This document shows, one piece after another, positions 8,400 to 14,754 of a stretch of DNA of 21,299 bases. The stretch's first letter is position 1. The number at the start of each line of letters is the position of its first letter. A model generated the notes under the pieces. It saw only the letters and a list, made by a program, of their open reading frames with translations. It searched no databases and was not told the origin of the DNA. The position numbers were made by a program, and so were the translations under genes. The stretch comes from a virus: positions 1 through 21,299 of IMG/VR virus record IMGVR_UViG_3300031658_000168; one strand, 5' to 3'.

Positions 8400-8430
8400 A
8401 AGGCTTTAGATTGATTTTTAAAGCCTTTTT
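8400..8430 (+). terminator. Intrinsic terminator after the capsid gene
   Basis: A perfect 9-bp stem, AAGGCTTTA at 8400-8408 with TAAAGCCTT at 8419-8427, a 10-base loop and a short T tail to 8430. It lies 18 bases after the capsid stop and only 15 bases before the next ATG, leaving no room for a promoter in between. It probably acts as a partial terminator that lowers expression of the gene downstream. Confidence 0.85.
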
Positions 8431-8445
8431 AAAACAAAAAAAAAT

Positions 8446-8976
8446 ATGTCATGTGCACTTAATGCTGGGAGATTAGAACCATGCAAGGATTCGGTAGCGG
8501 GAATTCGAGCAGTTTTATTCCTCAATTACGACGGAGATTTAACCGACACTTTAACGATTGTAGACGAAGAAATTACAGCAAATTCGGCTTTAACAACCGC
8601 GTATCGATATGAATTAAAAGGGGCAAACTCTTTTGATGAAGCAAATGAAAATAGCAGAGAAAATGGAACGTCTTTTTGGAATGGTACAGGAACTTTTGCT
8701 TTCAAAAAACAAAGTTTAGCATCTCAAAAAGAAATGAGATTATTATCCTATGGTAGACCGCACATCATTTTAGAATATTATAATGGTGATTACAGATTAA
8801 TAGGCTTAAAAAACGGTGCTGAATGTGCTGTAAATACAGCTTCTGGTGCCGCAATGGGTGATTTTATAGGTTACAATGTAACAGCTACTACTACTGAGGC
8901 GACAATGGGTCTTTATGTAGCATCTTCTTTAATAGGTCATGCTTCGGCAGGATTTGCGATTACTGAGGGAACTTAA
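8446..8976 (+). CDS. Probable major tail tube protein
   Basis: A 176-residue protein beginning MSCALNAGRLEPCKDSVAGI. This opening, followed by a segment like VLFLNYDGDLTD, a central TAYRYELKGANSFDEANENS, then KEMRLLSYGRPHIILEYYNG and a small-residue C-terminus ending in a strand, is a conserved layout in Bacteroidota phages. The protein is usually listed as hypothetical or tail-tube-like. The predicted all-beta make-up and its own bracketing by two terminators fit an abundant virion component. Cys3, Cys13 and Cys122 are visible; their role is unknown. I infer tail tube from composition and context. A minor capsid or decoration protein remains possible, because it follows the capsid gene directly. 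Confidence 0.6.
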   Translation: MSCALNAGRLEPCKDSVAGIRAVLFLNYDGDLTDTLTIVDEEITANSALTTAYRYELKGANSFDEANENSRENGTSFWNGTGTFAFKKQSLASQKEMRLLSYGRPHIILEYYNGDYRLIGLKNGAECAVNTASGAAMGDFIGYNVTATTTEATMGLYVASSLIGHASAGFAITEGT

Positions 8977-9001
8977 TAGTTGAATTTTTAGTATTTATAG
9001 T

Positions 9002-9030
9002 AACCCTTATTATTAATTTGATAAGGGTTT
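9002..9030 (+). terminator. Intrinsic terminator after the tail tube candidate
   Basis: A perfect 9-bp stem, AACCCTTAT at 9002-9010 with ATAAGGGTT at 9021-9029, a 10-base loop, then a T-rich stretch (tttattattta). It lies 25 bases after the stop of the preceding gene and ahead of a promoter-like region, so it closes that transcription unit. Confidence 0.8.
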
Positions 9031-9073
9031 ATTATTTAGTACAGATATATTACTGCGAATAATCTATAACTAT

Positions 9074-9110
9074 TTATAACAAAAAACTATATTTGTTGTT
9101 TATAGTAAAA
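9074..9110 (+). promoter_or_regulatory. Promoter region: degenerate bipartite element copy 3 with an embedded TAnnTTTG box
   Basis: TTATAACAAAA at 9074-9084 (compare TTGTTACAAAA), a 13-bp spacer, then GTTTATAGTAAAA at 9098-9110 (compare GTTTATTAAAA with two bases inserted), ending 7 bp before the ATG at 9118. The spacer contains TATATTTG at 9088-9095, a full match to the Bacteroidota -7 box TAnnTTTG. No clear -33 TTG is seen at the expected distance. A promoter here is likely because a terminator lies just upstream. Confidence 0.6.
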
Positions 9111-9117
9111 GAATTAT

Positions 9118-9444
9118 ATGATAATTTTGAAACCAGTGTCAACTTCTCAAATAATAAAATTTATAGGCAGGGGCGAAGCGTGTACTAAATTAATATTAAG
9201 AGATGAACAAGATAATACAGAAACTACTATTGTAACTGATTTTAGTGTATCCTCTTATTACTTAGCGGCTTCTTTAGTATTTGACTTAAAGGAGGGGCGT
9301 ACGTACAACTTAACGGCTTATAATAACACAGATATAGTCTATAAAGATAAAATATTATGCACGTCGCAAACTGAAAGCGATTATAGTATAAATGATGGTG
9401 AATACATAGAGCATTCAACTAATAACGATTACATAACACTATAA
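9118..9444 (+). CDS. Small conserved phage protein of unknown function, upstream of the portal gene
   Basis: A 108-residue protein, predicted mostly beta, with alternating polar and hydrophobic strands (CTKLILRDEQDNTETTIVTD, YYLAASLVFDLKEGRTYNLT) and a C-terminal segment containing DKILCTSQTESDYSINDGEY. The layout resembles a small immunoglobulin-like or jelly-roll domain. Similar short proteins with a KDKILCT-like segment occur near portal genes of Bacteroidota phages. There is no signal peptide or membrane segment. It is the first gene after the promoter region at 9074-9110 and ends one base before the portal ATG, so it is co-expressed with the portal. A virion accessory role (decoration or head-tail joining) is plausible but unproven. 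Confidence 0.65.
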   Translation: MIILKPVSTSQIIKFIGRGEACTKLILRDEQDNTETTIVTDFSVSSYYLAASLVFDLKEGRTYNLTAYNNTDIVYKDKILCTSQTESDYSINDGEYIEHSTNNDYITL

Positions 9445-9445
9445 C

Positions 9446-11197
9446 ATGAGTGAATCAATCCACGTAGTAGGTCTGTCGAAATATACGACCCCTGAAATTA
9501 AAGAAGTACGGAACAAAGAATGGATTTTGTACGGTGAAGATAATAATTACTTTGATTATTTAATAAAAAGATATACAGGAAGTACTACAAATAACGCTAT
9601 AATAAACGGTATTTCAAGAATGATTTACGGTAACGGAATAAGTGCTTTAGACGCCAACAGAAAGCCTGAATCATACGCTCAAATGTTATCTTTATTTAAG
9701 AAAAACGATTTAAGACGTTTTGCTATTGACCGTAAAATGTTAGGTATGGCTGCTTTTCAAGTGTCTTACGACAAAGGTCAGGTTGCTTTAGTTTCTCATT
9801 TTCCAATGAATACGTTGAGAGCCGAGAAGATGAATGAGAAAGGTGAGATTGAAGCGTGGTATTACCACCCTAAATGGGATGAATATAAGAATAGTGACAA
9901 GCCAGAGCGTATTACTTCTTTTGGTTTTGGGAATAAAAAAGGTAACGAGATATTTGTACTTGCTCCTTACGTTGCAGGATATTCATATTACAGTCCAGTT
10001 GATTATGTTGGTTCTTTAATTTACGCAAGTTTAGAAGAGGAAATTGCAGACTATTTAATGAATGACACGTTAAATAATTTCTCTGGTTCTAAGGTTGTGA
10101 ACTTCAATAACGGTGTACCAGACAAAGAGAAACAACTACAAATTAAGAATGATGTTCTTAATAAATTAACAGGTGCAAGAGGTGAAAAAGTGATTATTGC
10201 TTTTAATTCTAATGCAGAAAGCGCAACAACCGTTACAGATTTACCGTTAAACGATGCACCTGCACACTACCAATATTTAGCAGACGAATGTAGAAATAAA
10301 CTAATTGTAGGCCACTCTATTACTTCGCCAATGTTAGTTGGAATTAGAGAATCGGGTGGCGGTTTAGGAAATAATGCCGACGAAATAAAAACGGCTTCTT
10401 TACTTTTAGATAGTATTACAATAAAACCAATACAAGAAGAAGTATTGGAAGTGGTAGATATAATTCTATCTGTAAATAGTATATCTTTAAAGTTGTATTT
10501 CAAAACTATACAACCCCTTGAATTTTTAGATAATGAATCTGTAAAGCAATCTTTAAGCGCAGAAGAAAATAAAGATTTTAGCGATGAAGAGGGTAATGAA
10601 ATGATAGATAATCTACCAAGTGAAGAAATTTCAGATGAATGGGAATTGGTAGATAAGAGAGATGTGTCTGATGAAAATGAAAATATAGAAGATTGGGCAA
10701 ATAAACATATAAAATCTAAGCAAAATTTAATGCAAAAGTTTGCGGGGGTTATAAAAAGCAATCCAAACGCGAAGAGTTCTTTAGATAAAAGCATTTACAA
10801 GGTGAGGTATGAATATTCTCAAAAGTATTCAAGCGGGAAAAGTAGAGATTTTTGTGTTAAAATGATGTCGAGGTCAGATAGGGGTGTAAGATATAGAAAA
10901 GAAGATGTAGACCAAGCGAGTTTTAAAGGTGTAAATAAGAAGTTCGGACACAAAGGTAACTCGTATTCTCTATTTAAGTTTAAAGGCGGTGTTAATTGTG
11001 GGCATTTTTGGAGTGAAAACCTTTATAGGTTGAAAAATAAAACAGACGGAACACCTTATATAGATAAATCATTAAGTAGTTCTGAACAAGTTGATAGTAT
11101 TAAAGGGTACAATCCTAAGCCTAAAGGTGAAAAAGACGCTAAAACAGCGCCTAAAGACATGCCTAATAATGGGCATCATCCAAATTATAATAAATAA
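9446..11197 (+). CDS. Portal protein with a C-terminal Cys/His extension
   Basis: A 583-residue protein. Residues 1-365 have portal features: N-terminal KEWILYGEDNNYFDYLIKRY (24-43), a stem/wing region, APAHYQYLADECRNKLIVGH (271-290) followed by SITSPMLVGIRESGGGLGNN (291-310), and a helix ADEIKTASLLLDSITIKPIQ. This is the usual arrangement in Bacteroidota phage portals, the dodecameric DNA gate of the procapsid. Residues about 365-425 form a very acidic linker. Residues 430-583 are an extra basic domain with SRDFCVKMMS (Cys470), YRKEDVD and GGVNCGHFW (Cys518, His520), then a Lys/Pro/Gly-rich tail. That domain resembles the Cys/His-containing C-terminal part of minor head proteins. Its stop overlaps the next ATG (TAATG). 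Confidence 0.85.
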   Translation: MSESIHVVGLSKYTTPEIKEVRNKEWILYGEDNNYFDYLIKRYTGSTTNNAIINGISRMIYGNGISALDANRKPESYAQMLSLFKKNDLRRFAIDRKMLGMAAFQVSYDKGQVALVSHFPMNTLRAEKMNEKGEIEAWYYHPKWDEYKNSDKPERITSFGFGNKKGNEIFVLAPYVAGYSYYSPVDYVGSLIYASLEEEIADYLMNDTLNNFSGSKVVNFNNGVPDKEKQLQIKNDVLNKLTGARGEKVIIAFNSNAESATTVTDLPLNDAPAHYQYLADECRNKLIVGHSITSPMLVGIRESGGGLGNNADEIKTASLLLDSITIKPIQEEVLEVVDIILSVNSISLKLYFKTIQPLEFLDNESVKQSLSAEENKDFSDEEGNEMIDNLPSEEISDEWELVDKRDVSDENENIEDWANKHIKSKQNLMQKFAGVIKSNPNAKSSLDKSIYKVRYEYSQKYSSGKSRDFCVKMMSRSDRGVRYRKEDVDQASFKGVNKKFGHKGNSYSLFKFKGGVNCGHFWSENLYRLKNKTDGTPYIDKSLSSSEQVDSIKGYNPKPKGEKDAKTAPKDMPNNGHHPNYNK

Positions 11198-11706
11198 TGG
11201 CGAAAGCACTACTGGTTACGACCTCAGACATAAAGAAATACAGCGTTTTAAATGGCAATGTAGATAATGATAAATTTATTCAATACGTTGCTATTGCGCA
11301 AGATATACACTTGCAGAATTATTTAGGGAGTGACTTACTTGAAAAGTTACAGGACCTTTTACCTACTGATATACATCTACTTTTAAATTCAGAATATAAA
11401 ACACTCCTAAATACCTATGTTAAACCTATGTTGATACACTGGGCACTTGTCGAAATGTTACCTTTCATGGCATATACTGTTTCGAATGGCGGTGTTTATA
11501 AGCACTCCGCAGAAAATAGTCAAGGGGTTGATAAAAACGAAATTGATTTTTTAGTTGAAAAAGAAAGAAATATCGCAGAGAATTATACAAAACGGTTTAT
11601 TGATTTTATGTATTACAATAATGGAGATTATCCAGAATATACAAGTAATACAAACGAAGATATTAAGCCAGACAAACAAAGCAAATTTTCAGGATGGGTA
11701 TTGTAA
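11197..11706 (+). CDS. Head-tail connector/adaptor protein (DUF6712-like)
   Basis: A 169-residue, mostly helical protein: DIHLQNYLGSDLLEKLQDLL (about 32-51), NTYVKPMLIHWALVEMLPFM in the middle, and VEKERNIAENYTKRFIDFMY near the end, with a polar tail. Helical proteins of this size with a YVKPMLIHW-type core, encoded next to the portal in Bacteroidota phages, fit the DUF6712 head-completion family (gp6-like adaptor). They form a ring under the portal to which the tail attaches. Translation is coupled to the portal by TAATG, so the two are likely made in similar amounts. The family name is from memory; the positional argument is strong. Confidence 0.7.
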   Translation: MAKALLVTTSDIKKYSVLNGNVDNDKFIQYVAIAQDIHLQNYLGSDLLEKLQDLLPTDIHLLLNSEYKTLLNTYVKPMLIHWALVEMLPFMAYTVSNGGVYKHSAENSQGVDKNEIDFLVEKERNIAENYTKRFIDFMYYNNGDYPEYTSNTNEDIKPDKQSKFSGWVL

Positions 11707-11804
11707 AAAATAAAAGAGGTCAATATAAGCCTAAAGACGAACACTTAGAAAAACTAATAATTTTTCTTAAAAAAATAAATAGTTTAAGAATTAAAAATAT
11801 TTAA
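11694..11804 (+). CDS. Small basic 36-residue ORF overlapping the adaptor gene
   Basis: An ATG at 11694, preceded by AGG, opens a 36-residue frame overlapping the adaptor's last 13 bases and ending in TAA at 11804. The product (starts MGIVKNKRGQYKPKDEHLEK) is basic and ends in a helical IIFLKKINSLRIKNI. It occupies most of the gap before the holin candidate. No family recognised; it may be a real small phage protein or chance read-through in AT-rich DNA. Confidence 0.4.
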   Translation: MGIVKNKRGQYKPKDEHLEKLIIFLKKINSLRIKNI

Positions 11805-11838
11805 TTAATGCCGTGAGGGCGTAAAACTCAAAATAATT

Positions 11839-12012
11839 ATGAAAGGCTTTAAAACAATCGCATTTAACATTTTGTCAGGAATTTTATTAGTGCTAGAAAC
11901 GCAAGGCATTACAAATTGGGGGTTAACTCCTGAATTATTAGCTACTATTTTAGTTGTCGGAAACTTTGGGTTGAGATTAATCACAACCTCAAAAGCAGGA
12001 AAACAATTATAA
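11839..12012 (+). CDS. Small two-segment membrane protein, holin candidate
   Basis: A 57-residue protein starting MKGFKTIAFNILSGILLVLE. Two hydrophobic stretches are visible, at about residues 6-21 and 33-48 (ELLATILVVGNFGLRLI), joined by a short polar loop, with a basic C-terminal tail (TTSKAGKQL). Small proteins of this form, with a NILSGI...GLRLITT pattern, occur beside endolysin genes in Flavobacteria phages and prophages. Its position, two genes upstream of the M15 peptidase, fits a holin that permeabilises the inner membrane at lysis. The ATG has an A-rich leader. Too short to be sure from sequence alone. Confidence 0.65.
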   Translation: MKGFKTIAFNILSGILLVLETQGITNWGLTPELLATILVVGNFGLRLITTSKAGKQL

Positions 12013-12054
12013 TAATAAACTAAGCGCACCTACTCGCTTTTAAAAAATAAAATA

Positions 12055-12273
12055 ATGGATATTGAAAGCAGAGAATTATTGAAAAAAATATTATTTCACA
12101 TGGAGTCAGACCCTAAAATGGGTCATGTAGGAATCGCTGAAAAATTAGAGTTAATAGAAAAGCGAGTAGGTGTTATTGAAGGAAGGCATAAAGTAATTTA
12201 TAGAGCGGGTGTCGTTGTCGGAGCTTTATTCACTTCTGCTATTGGTATTATTGTTAAAATAAAATTATTCTAA
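12055..12273 (+). CDS. Holin-associated protein, XhlA-like (helix plus C-terminal membrane segment)
   Basis: A 72-residue protein. An amphipathic, charged helix region (about 1-45, including AEKLELIEKRVGVIEGRHKV) is followed by one hydrophobic segment at about 50-69 (AGVVVGALFTSAIGIIVKI) and a short basic end. This N-terminal coil with a single C-terminal membrane segment is the layout of haemolysin XhlA-like lysis proteins. It lies directly upstream of the endolysin gene, with stop and start overlapping as TAATG, so the two are translated together. I infer a lysis accessory or second holin. A structural role is unlikely given the neighbours. Confidence 0.65.
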   Translation: MDIESRELLKKILFHMESDPKMGHVGIAEKLELIEKRVGVIEGRHKVIYRAGVVVGALFTSAIGIIVKIKLF

Positions 12274-12611
12274 TGAAATATTTTAAAGAAAAAGAGTTTT
12301 TAATGGATGGAGTTATTGTGTTCGATAAAATGGATTCAGACTTACTATACCGTTTAGACTTACTTAGAGAGGTTGTAAGCGAACCTTTATATATTTCTAG
12401 TAGTTACAGGTCTAAAGAAAAAAATAATTCAGTAGGAGGCTCTAAAAATAGTTTTCATCTTTTAGGTAGAGCAATAGATTTAGCATGTGTTGATGGTGCT
12501 TCTAAGGCAAAGATTATAAAATGCGCTTTAGAACTAGGATTTACAGTTGGAATTTCTAAAACTTTTATTCATATAGATAACAGAGATTCACAAATCGTAT
12601 TCACATATTAA
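12273..12611 (+). CDS. Endolysin, peptidase M15 family (L,D/D,D-carboxypeptidase-like)
   Basis: A 112-residue protein with the zinc-binding signature of M15 peptidases: SFHLLGRAIDL gives His62 and Asp69 of the SxHxxGxAxD motif, and FIHIDNR gives His100 with Asp102 close by. YISSSYRSKEKNNSVGGSKN at 40-59 is the usual segment ahead of the first motif. The size equals a bare catalytic domain with no cell-wall-binding region, as in many endolysins of phages infecting Gram-negative hosts. There is no signal peptide, so release depends on a holin, and two candidates lie just upstream. It cleaves peptide bonds in peptidoglycan cross-links or stems. Confidence 0.9.
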   Translation: MKYFKEKEFLMDGVIVFDKMDSDLLYRLDLLREVVSEPLYISSSYRSKEKNNSVGGSKNSFHLLGRAIDLACVDGASKAKIIKCALELGFTVGISKTFIHIDNRDSQIVFTY

Positions 12612-12612
12612 T

Positions 12613-12846
12613 ATGGAAGCATCAACAAAATCAATTATAGACTTAGCATTAGCAGGAATTAAATTCTTAGCCCCAAACGAAAATACCAAGCAAAGACAGT
12701 TGCGCAAGAATATAAGACTGGCTTTTAGGAATTACAATCGTATTTGCAAAGAGATTGAAAAAAACGGAATTTCTGCGGATGAAAAGAAGATGTTGGAGGA
12801 ATTATTAAAATTATTAGTAAAATCTCAATATAAATTAATTGGATAA
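12613..12846 (+). CDS. Small helical protein downstream of the endolysin
   Basis: A 77-residue basic protein, predicted entirely helical (SIIDLALAGIKFLAPNENTK, then NIRLAFRNYNRICKEIEKNG and ADEKKMLEELLKLLVKSQYK). No signal peptide or lipobox is evident, which argues against an Rz1-type spanin; the N-terminal stretch is only mildly hydrophobic. It starts one base after the endolysin stop and is the last gene before a strong terminator, so it belongs to the lysis/late operon. I do not recognise the family. A lysis accessory role is possible by position only. Confidence 0.65.
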   Translation: MEASTKSIIDLALAGIKFLAPNENTKQRQLRKNIRLAFRNYNRICKEIEKNGISADEKKMLEELLKLLVKSQYKLIG

Positions 12847-12870
12847 ATAAAATAGTAACTCATTAACACA

Positions 12871-12903
12871 AAGCACTTTACAATTAGTAAGGTGTTTTTT
12901 TTT
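12871..12903 (+). terminator. Intrinsic terminator ending the late operon
   Basis: A 10-bp stem, AAGCACTTTA at 12871-12880 with TAAGGTGTTT at 12888-12897 (two G-U pairs), loop CAATTAG, and nine T residues at 12895-12903. It lies 24 bases after the last lysis-region gene and 53 bases before a TAnnTTTG box. It therefore separates the late genes from the next transcription unit. Confidence 0.85.
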
Positions 12904-12956
12904 GCTCTAAATTAAAAATAAATGAAATAAAGTAGTTATATATAGTATATATATTA

Positions 12957-12964
12957 TATCTTTG
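12957..12964 (+). promoter_or_regulatory. Bacteroidota-type -7 promoter box opening the early region
   Basis: TATCTTTG is a full match to the -7 consensus TAnnTTTG. At the -33 position only GTTA (12935-12938) is seen rather than TTTG. The upstream DNA is an alternating TA-rich tract (about 12936-12958) that would melt easily. It lies after a terminator and about 28 bp before the ATG at 12992. The in-frame TTG at 12962 lies inside this box, so it cannot be the translation start if this promoter is used. Confidence 0.65.
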
Positions 12965-12991
12965 AAATATATTAACTTTAAAACTCATAAA

Positions 12992-13285
12992 ATGAAGGGA
13001 GTAACACAAAAATTATTAAACAAAGTTTTAGATTCGGCTGATGTTCATCACGAAACTAGCGGAACTAGGATTGAGTATGATACCGAATCATTCCATTTAA
13101 CTTCGGTTTTAGATAGTAACGAGTATCTTACTTACGATGCGTATGATTCAGATGATAACGAGGTAAAACTATCAGATGACCAACAAATAATAGTTTTTAA
13201 TTTTGTAAAAGACTTGCAAGATGAAGAGGCTGAGAGAGTAGCAACACATAAAAGACATTTTTCAATAGGAGATAACGGAATTTAA
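12992..13285 (+). CDS. First gene of the early unit, unknown function
   Basis: A 97-residue protein starting MKGVTQKLLNKVLDSADVHH. I chose the ATG at 12992 because the longer in-frame TTG start at 12962 lies within the -7 promoter box and upstream of the expected transcript start. The N-terminal part is helical and weakly basic. The middle is acidic with short strands (YDAYDSDDNEVKLSDDQQ), and a helix with mixed charge (FVKDLQDEEAERVATHKRHF) lies near the end. No known motif, membrane segment or Cys/His cluster is visible. As the first gene after a strong-looking promoter it is a candidate immediate-early host-takeover protein, but that is only positional inference. Confidence 0.7.
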   Translation: MKGVTQKLLNKVLDSADVHHETSGTRIEYDTESFHLTSVLDSNEYLTYDAYDSDDNEVKLSDDQQIIVFNFVKDLQDEEAERVATHKRHFSIGDNGI

Positions 13286-13296
13286 AAATCAATAAA

Positions 13297-13464
13297 ATGA
13301 CTAAAACAATATTATCAACGGGAGTAATAGTGAAGCATAATCAGGAAGGTGTTGTAAAAGTATTTAGCCAAATCTTAAAAGACGAACCTATTTATAACGA
13401 GGTTACTTTAGACACCGCTTTAAAAAACCAATTAAAAAACCAATTAATTAAATTGCATAAATAA
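13297..13464 (+). CDS. Small 55-residue protein, unknown
   Basis: ATG at 13297 with an A-rich leader, 11 bases after the previous stop. Product: MTKTILSTGVIVKHNQEGVV, then KVFSQILKDEPIYNEV and a C-terminal amphipathic helix with a direct duplication (LKNQLKNQL). Its TAA overlaps the next ATG (TAATG). No family recognised. Tight coupling with the neighbours supports a real gene. Confidence 0.6.
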   Translation: MTKTILSTGVIVKHNQEGVVKVFSQILKDEPIYNEVTLDTALKNQLKNQLIKLHK

Positions 13465-13604
13465 TGAAAACAATAGAACTTACCACCAGAGAAGCAAGAT
13501 TGATTAGAACAGCATTAGTTTGCTTAACAGTAGTAGACGAGAACAAACTATCAACTGAAGAAATTCAAGACATTGAAGACTTGTATATAAAAATAGTATT
13601 ATAA
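13464..13604 (+). CDS. Small 46-residue acidic protein, unknown
   Basis: Starts within the stop of the preceding gene (TAATG) and ends within the start of the next, again TAATG. The product begins MKTIELTTREARLIRTALVC and ends in an acidic helix (STEEIQDIEDLYIKIVL). It looks like a two-helix protein, a form common among small phage proteins; no specific family can be named. Confidence 0.6.
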   Translation: MKTIELTTREARLIRTALVCLTVVDENKLSTEEIQDIEDLYIKIVL

Positions 13605-13699
13605 TGAAAAACTTAAAAGAACCATTACCAACTATGATAATGATACTAGTAGTATCATATCTAATTTATTTTACCTTAACTTTAAACTTTGACCAATAA
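13604..13699 (+). CDS. Tiny single-pass membrane protein (31 residues)
   Basis: Coupled by TAATG to both neighbours. After ten polar residues (MKNLKEPLPT) comes one hydrophobic segment, MIMILVVSYLIYFTLTLNF, long enough to span the membrane, and two to three terminal polar residues. In the early operon it could be an inhibitory or superinfection-exclusion type peptide, but nothing in the sequence proves this. Confidence 0.55.
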   Translation: MKNLKEPLPTMIMILVVSYLIYFTLTLNFDQ

Positions 13700-14205
13700 T
13701 GACACTACCAGAAAAAATAAAGAAATACGGATTGACTAAAGAAGATGTATTTAAACATCAACACTACACAATTATAACAAGAAGAGGCATTGAAAAAATA
13801 CAAGCCTACGAAAATATTTCTATAAGATATGAGGTTGTAAAATGTGAAGAAAACTTTGCGGTATTTAAAGCGATAGGATTAAAAAAGGATGTTACAATAG
13901 AAACGTACGGAAGTGCTTTAAAAGGTGATTATAAGACAGGTAATTGCAATACATGGTATGTTGCTGAAATGGCAGAAAAAAGAGCCATGTCAAGAGCCGT
14001 TCTAAAAATCACAGGGTTTTATGAATTAGGAGTGTTTGGAGAAGATGAAAGCGAAGATTTTAAACAGAAAGTTGAACGCAAAGAAGCACTTACTATTGAT
14101 AAGTTTGATAAAGCCAAACTGTTCACACCAGAGCAGATTCAAAAAGTTTTAGACACATTCAGAATGTCAGATGCACAAAGAAAAGATTTAAAAACATTAA
14201 TATGA
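13699..14205 (+). CDS. Conserved phage protein, candidate single-strand annealing/recombination protein
   Basis: A 168-residue protein starting MTLPEKIKKYGLTKEDVFKH. The central part has strands (ISIRYEVVKCEENFAVFKAI), then GNCNTWYVAEMAEKRAMSRA and VLKITGFYELGVFGEDESED. An aromatic-rich strand leading into a helix of the form AEKRAxSRAVLK, then a GxFGEDE end, recalls phage annealing proteins of the Rad52/Erf-like superfamily and similar proteins encoded near NinG in Bacteroidota phages. Residues about 130-168 form a charged helix pair. It is coupled to the previous gene by TAATG and to the next by ATGA. The gene is certain. The annealing role is a weak inference that a structure comparison could settle. 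Confidence 0.75.
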   Translation: MTLPEKIKKYGLTKEDVFKHQHYTIITRRGIEKIQAYENISIRYEVVKCEENFAVFKAIGLKKDVTIETYGSALKGDYKTGNCNTWYVAEMAEKRAMSRAVLKITGFYELGVFGEDESEDFKQKVERKEALTIDKFDKAKLFTPEQIQKVLDTFRMSDAQRKDLKTLI

Positions 14206-14402
14206 AATATCAAGGAATACAATTAAAAAATAAAGACGTTACAATTTCTTTAACAGAGCAAACAGTAGAGGTAATAGTTAGAGAGTGGTATCTAAACGGA
14301 ATGATAACATCTATTTTACAAGATGAATCAGGATATGATTTAGAAGAATTACTTACAAGTGAGGAATCTTTACAGTTTAAAATAAAAACTAAAGGATTAT
14401 GA
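14202..14402 (+). CDS. Small 66-residue protein, unknown
   Basis: Overlaps the preceding gene as ATGA and the following gene likewise, so it is part of a coupled series. Product MKYQGIQLKNKDVTISLTEQ, then a VEVIVREWYLNGMITSILQD segment and an acidic ESGYDLEELLTSEESLQF tail. Probably a small alpha/beta protein; no motif recognised. Confidence 0.65.
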   Translation: MKYQGIQLKNKDVTISLTEQTVEVIVREWYLNGMITSILQDESGYDLEELLTSEESLQFKIKTKGL

Positions 14403-14614
14403 GCCAAAAAGTAAGCATAGTATTAGAGTTAGAAGATAGGCGACAAAGCCACTTCTATGAAAAGAAAATAAGAGAGGATTTTAATGTAATAAGTTATGCG
14501 AATCTTCCAGACACATCTAAATTATACGAGGAGAACAGCACCTTTAAAAAGTTGGTAGCAAACGTAAAGAAGGCTCAATGGGCGCGAGATACATACATAA
14601 ACGATAATAATTAA
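14399..14614 (+). CDS. Small 71-residue protein, unknown
   Basis: Coupled to the preceding gene by ATGA overlap. Begins MSQKVSIVLELEDRRQSHFY; the middle has FNVISYANLPDTSKLYEENS and the end is a basic helix (KKLVANVKKAQWARDTYIND). There is no membrane segment or Cys cluster. It lies between a possible annealing protein and an RHH-like small protein. I cannot name a family. Confidence 0.65.
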   Translation: MSQKVSIVLELEDRRQSHFYEKKIREDFNVISYANLPDTSKLYEENSTFKKLVANVKKAQWARDTYINDNN

Positions 14615-14622
14615 ATCAAAAT

Positions 14623-14754
14623 ATGAAGAAAATAATTGATATTAAAGATACAGATATTCAACCTTTAAAAATATTAGCGGTTAAAGCGAATAAAGACTTG
14701 AAGAATTATATCCAAGATTTATTAACTAAACATATAAAAAATGGACTTAAATAA
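14623..14754 (+). CDS. Small ribbon-helix-helix-like protein, possible DNA-binding regulator
   Basis: A 43-residue protein starting MKKIIDIKDTDIQPLKILAV, then KANKDLKNYIQDLLTKHIKN. The order short beta strand (IIDIKD), helix beginning at the PLKILAVKAN segment, turn, then helix (LKNYIQDLLTKHI) is the minimal CopG/Arc-type ribbon-helix-helix plan. Such proteins bind operators as dimers and are common as phage regulators or antitoxins. No toxin gene is adjacent: the next gene, starting in the last 14 bases of this one, is an acidic conserved small protein. A regulator of phage genes is the more likely reading. Confidence 0.6.
   Translation: MKKIIDIKDTDIQPLKILAVKANKDLKNYIQDLLTKHIKNGLK

Noticed and set aside
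9834-10019. 61-residue + strand frame inside the portal gene
   Set aside because: It is nested within the portal core with no sign of independent expression and no meaningful sequence pattern.
12022-12039. Terminator between the two holin candidates
   Set aside because: Only a 5-bp stem (AAGCG/CGCTT) without a proper T tail; too weak to call.
12962-12991. TTG start for the 12992 gene
   Set aside because: The codon lies inside the TATCTTTG promoter box; the downstream ATG is consistent with the expected transcript start.
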